Of a stretch of 64,000 nucleotides of DNA, positions 62,319 through 64,000 are shown in pieces. Every line of letters begins with the position of its first letter. The first letter of the stretch is position 1. The translations under genes were made by a program, and so were the position numbers. Source of the DNA: Spartobacteria bacterium (GTDB lineage Bacteria; Verrucomicrobiota; Verrucomicrobiia; Chthoniobacterales; UBA10450); the NCBI GenBank assembly GCA_021325495.1, contig JAJPGZ010000007.1, positions 1 to 64,000 of the forward strand, in the 5' to 3' direction. The notes beneath the pieces were generated by a model that saw only the letters and a list, made by a program, of their open reading frames with translations, had not been told where the DNA came from and did not search any database.

Positions 62319-63038
62319 ATGAGCGACACGAAAAAACTTTGGCAGGGCTTGAGCGCCGGCGCGCAAAAATCATTGCGTCCGCGCGATTACAGCGCCGCCA
62401 GTCTGACCGAGGGCGGAGTCGATGCGGCGGAATTGTTAGACCGGAGCAAAATCGGCGACGGCTGGATTCCGGGCGTAGAAATTTTTGCGCGCACAATTCA
62501 TCCGCAGCGGCACCGCGGTCTCTTCGGCGAATTCGTCCGGCGCGACGAAGGGGTTCTGGCGAAAATAAAACTCTGGCCCGTGCAATGGTCGGCCGCGCGC
62601 ATGTTCGCGCGCACGGCCAAAGGTTTTCACATTCATCCGCCGCATGTGCCGGCGGGCGAAAGCGCGGAGAAGTGGTTTCGAAAGTTATATGTCGATCTTG
62701 CGAACGATTACGCGTCGCGCCCCTACGACCGCGAACAGTGGGACGTGATGTTTTTTCTCCAAGGCACAGCGGAAATGATTTTGCGCGATGTCCGCGCCGG
62801 GCTGCCCTCGCGCACGATGCGATTTTTTGTCGATGGCGATAATCATCGCAGCCCTAACAACGTCGGTGTCGTCGTGCCGCCGGGCGTGGCGCACGCGATT
62901 CGCGCCGAAAGTTCGGAAGACGTGATCATGGTTTATGGCACGAGTGTGTCATTCCAACCGGAATTTGAAGGGCGGATCGGCAGCGAGATTGAAACGGCGG
63001 AGCTGCCGGCCGAGTGGCGAAAGTTTCTCGCCGATTAG
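62319..63038 (+). CDS. RmlC-like cupin protein (sugar epimerase-like)
   Basis: A 239-residue protein with a central jelly-roll region: HRGLFGEFVRRDEG, FHIHPPHVPAGESAEKWFRKLYVDL, MFFLQGTAEMILRDVR and NNVGVVVPPGVAHAIRAES. The pattern resembles dTDP-4-dehydrorhamnose 3,5-epimerase and related sugar epimerases, but the usual catalytic His-Asp dyad was not firmly identified. It may work in surface polysaccharide synthesis. It is divergent from the LPS fusion gene; two dispersed-word copies lie near its start and middle. Confidence 0.62.
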   Translation: MSDTKKLWQGLSAGAQKSLRPRDYSAASLTEGGVDAAELLDRSKIGDGWIPGVEIFARTIHPQRHRGLFGEFVRRDEGVLAKIKLWPVQWSAARMFARTAKGFHIHPPHVPAGESAEKWFRKLYVDLANDYASRPYDREQWDVMFFLQGTAEMILRDVRAGLPSRTMRFFVDGDNHRSPNNVGVVVPPGVAHAIRAESSEDVIMVYGTSVSFQPEFEGRIGSEIETAELPAEWRKFLAD

Positions 63039-63047
63039 TTAGGTAAC

Positions 63048-63737
63048 TTGAAGCGGCAATTCGATCCGGCCGAGCCGGAATTGATGGACCGGGCGCAACC
63101 GGTCACGGAGGAACTCGAGCGCGACCTGCAAAACCTGCGCGAGCTCAATCGCTGGTTTGGAAGTCACGCGCTCATTTCACGATTCATCACGCGCTGGATC
63201 AAATCCGGCGATCAATTGCGCATTGTCGATCTTGCTACGGCCTCAGGCGATATTCCGCGGCTTATCGTCGATCACGCCCGCAAGGTCGGCGCGAAGATCG
63301 ACATCGTCGCCCTCGATCAAAACGCGGCCACACTCGAAATCGCGCGCAAATTGAGCGCGAACTATCCCGAAATTACTTTTGTCCAAGCTGACATGCTCGA
63401 ATGGCAATCGACCGCTACGTTCGACATCGTCCTCTGCTCGCTCGTGCTCCATCACTTCAGCGAAGACGACGCCGTGCGCGTGCTGCGACGTTGCCGTGAA
63501 CTCGCACGCAAGTTTGTTCTCGTGTCCGATCTGCGCCGCGGTTTGCTCGCGAGCGTCGGAGTTTATCTTCTCACCGCGCTCATCTTCCGCGATCCGATGA
63601 CGAAATACGACGGACGCGTCTCGGCCGCGCGCTCATTTTCATTCCAGGAACTCGAGCAATTGGCGCGACGCGCGGGTTGGACGAATTTTCGGCACAAGAA
63701 TTTCCGTTTCGCCCGCCAGGCGATCTGGATCGAATGA
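63048..63737 (+). CDS. Class I SAM-dependent methyltransferase
   Basis: A 229-residue protein with motif I in RIVDLATASGDIPRLIV, the acidic end of strand 2 in IVALDQN, and motif IV in FDIVLCSLVLHHFSEDDAV. The N-terminal RAQPVTEELERDLQNLRELNRWFGSH is typical of a methyltransferase group found beside type III polyketide or isoprenoid genes. Substrate unknown. The likely start is the TTG at 63048, 9 bases after the cupin stop. Its stop overlaps panC by ATGA. Confidence 0.83.
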   Translation: MKRQFDPAEPELMDRAQPVTEELERDLQNLRELNRWFGSHALISRFITRWIKSGDQLRIVDLATASGDIPRLIVDHARKVGAKIDIVALDQNAATLEIARKLSANYPEITFVQADMLEWQSTATFDIVLCSLVLHHFSEDDAVRVLRRCRELARKFVLVSDLRRGLLASVGVYLLTALIFRDPMTKYDGRVSAARSFSFQELEQLARRAGWTNFRHKNFRFARQAIWIE

Positions 63738-64000
63738 AAATCATCACCACCATTGCGGACGTGCCGCCGAAAACATCGCGGCGCGTGCTCGTGCCGACGA
63801 TGGGCGCGCTCCATCGCGCACATGGCGAACTGATGCGCGCGGCGCGGCAACATGATGACGAAGTTGCGGTGAGCATCTTCGTGAATCCGCTTCAGTTCGA
63901 ACCGGGAAGCGATTTTGAGCGTTATCCGCGTCCGGAAAAAGAGGACGAGGAGTTTTGTCGAAAGTACGATGTCGATCTTTTATTCCGCCCCGAGCCTAAC
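63734..64000 (+). CDS. panC: Pantothenate synthetase, 5' part (runs off the window)
   Basis: The first 89 residues are present: MKIITTIADVP, then RRVLVPTMGALHRAHGELM, the ATP-binding PTMG-LH motif with the conserved His, and SIFVNPLQFEPGSDFERYPR. It joins pantoate and beta-alanine. The frame is open at the right edge. Its partner panB lies about 54 kb away, so the pathway genes are split. A word copy at 63970 encodes DVDLLF and the GCCTAAC word is the last 7 bases. Confidence 0.92.
   Translation, partial: MKIITTIADVPPKTSRRVLVPTMGALHRAHGELMRAARQHDDEVAVSIFVNPLQFEPGSDFERYPRPEKEDEEFCRKYDVDLLFRPEPN

Larger units (their letters stand above)
340..63979. repeat. Dispersed word AAGATCGACA(A/T), about 107 exact copies
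   Basis: Plus-strand starts: 340, 1621, 1648, 2950, 3812, 5585, 5981, 6067, 6323, 7064, 8103, 8493, 9041, 10148, 11850, 14084, 14324, 14690, 16266, 16632, 16822, 20046, 20061, 20510, 22210, 22799, 23120, 28275, 29106, 29430, 31942, 32331, 32799, 33781, 34319, 36254, 36971, 37088, 39342, 42834, 43072, 43938, 45648, 47119, 54095, 54583, 55326, 55691, 56371, 56940, 57637, 59131, 59191, 59874, 60327, 60659, 60707, 62294, 63294. Minus-strand copies (TGTCGATCTT): 2584, 3933, 4873, 5372, 7191, 8075, 8833, 11220, 11235, 12355, 13179, 21018, 21620, 21953, 22509, 25920, 26363, 27803, 28978, 30826, 30841, 33408, 34035, 36684, 37943, 42158, 42572, 43012, 43484, 44261, 44530, 44754, 46427, 48140, 48155, 49761, 50514, 50803, 51324, 52593, 53650, 53665, 57426, 58238, 61915, 62690, 63224, 63970. 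Hand scan; a few may be missed. Confidence 0.95.
1155..64000. repeat. Dispersed word GCCTAAC / GTTAGGC, about 80 exact copies
   Basis: About 43 copies read GCCTAAC (for example 1177, 8543, 15389, 18303, 26669, 34625, 43504, 52569, 58653, 62008). About 38 read GTTAGGC (for example 1155, 6671, 9001, 13940, 20730, 28471, 36704, 41702, 44812, 51864, 59994). Around eight would be expected by chance in 64 kb. Most extend to GCCTAACGA or GCCTAACAA. In genes it is read in several frames, often as Ser-Leu-Gly with the rare-looking TTA codon or as Pro-Asn. Counted by eye. Confidence 0.88.

Noticed and set aside
340-63979. Dispersed word read as a CRISPR array or insertion-sequence ends
   Set aside because: Copies are only 10-11 bp, irregularly spaced and mostly inside conserved genes; no cas genes or transposase.
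340-63979. Word as parS, Chi or FtsK-orienting site
   Set aside because: Near-equal strand use and density of one per 600 bp do not fit rare parS clusters or strand-skewed Chi/KOPS, although replichore position is unknown here.

Overview
This 64 kb window comes from a GC-rich Gram-negative chromosome, most likely of the phylum Verrucomicrobiota. Three things point there: a 51-residue small basic protein of the Verrucomicrobia/Chlamydiae type (57854-58009, minus), an extra-long GreA-type factor like that of chlamydiae, and a protein resembling the exosortase-associated TIGR04073 family. Outer-membrane genes (lpxD, an acyltransferase-heptosyltransferase fusion, a TonB-dependent receptor, OmpA) support a diderm cell. 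The class cannot be fixed from this window. I see no phage, insertion sequence, CRISPR array or tRNA.

Layout. 1-573: 3' end of 23S rRNA, spacer, 5S rRNA and terminator. 600-6250: ferritin, long GreA, TerC, small membrane proteins, queE. 6338-10023: tightly coupled dapF-dapA-dapB-folK-panB operon, followed by a decayed copy of the panB 3' end. 10157-16832: an OmpA-domain protein convergent with a type II secretion/type IV pilus core (two PilB/GspE ATPases, one GspF/PilC, one pseudopilin). 16946-26355: three very large secreted proteins (sialidase-like, FG-GAP, BNR); the last two share a C-terminal dockerin-like module. 26373-35011: glmS, glgC, a sulfotransferase, an envelope coiled-coil protein, a small RNA-processing candidate, lpxD, class I aldolase. 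35132-45256: a signalling-rich region. A ketosynthase-like protein lacking both catalytic histidines is coupled to two sensor kinases; divergent to it lie a receiver-kinase, a LanB-like protein and a ParA ATPase. 45751-53304: UdgX-type DNA glycosylase, membrane proteins, and a TonB receptor/YfiR/CHASE8 hybrid-kinase unit. 53309-64000: DsbD-like and redoxin genes, SDR, pseudouridine synthase, lipid A/LPS genes, and a partial panC at the right edge.

The strongest unexplained signal cuts across all of this. The 10-mer AAGATCGACA, always followed by A or T, occurs about 107 times by hand count (59 on the plus strand, 48 on the minus). That is about once per 600 bp, against about 0.1 expected by chance. 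It lies in all reading frames and between genes. Five close tandem pairs all have exactly 15 bp between starts. A second word, GCCTAAC/GTTAGGC, occurs about 80 times against about 8 expected. Density, strand balance and frame independence resemble the DNA uptake sequences of Neisseriaceae and Pasteurellaceae, and a type IV pilus-like core lies in the same window. I know of no such system described for this phylum; the uptake role is inference.
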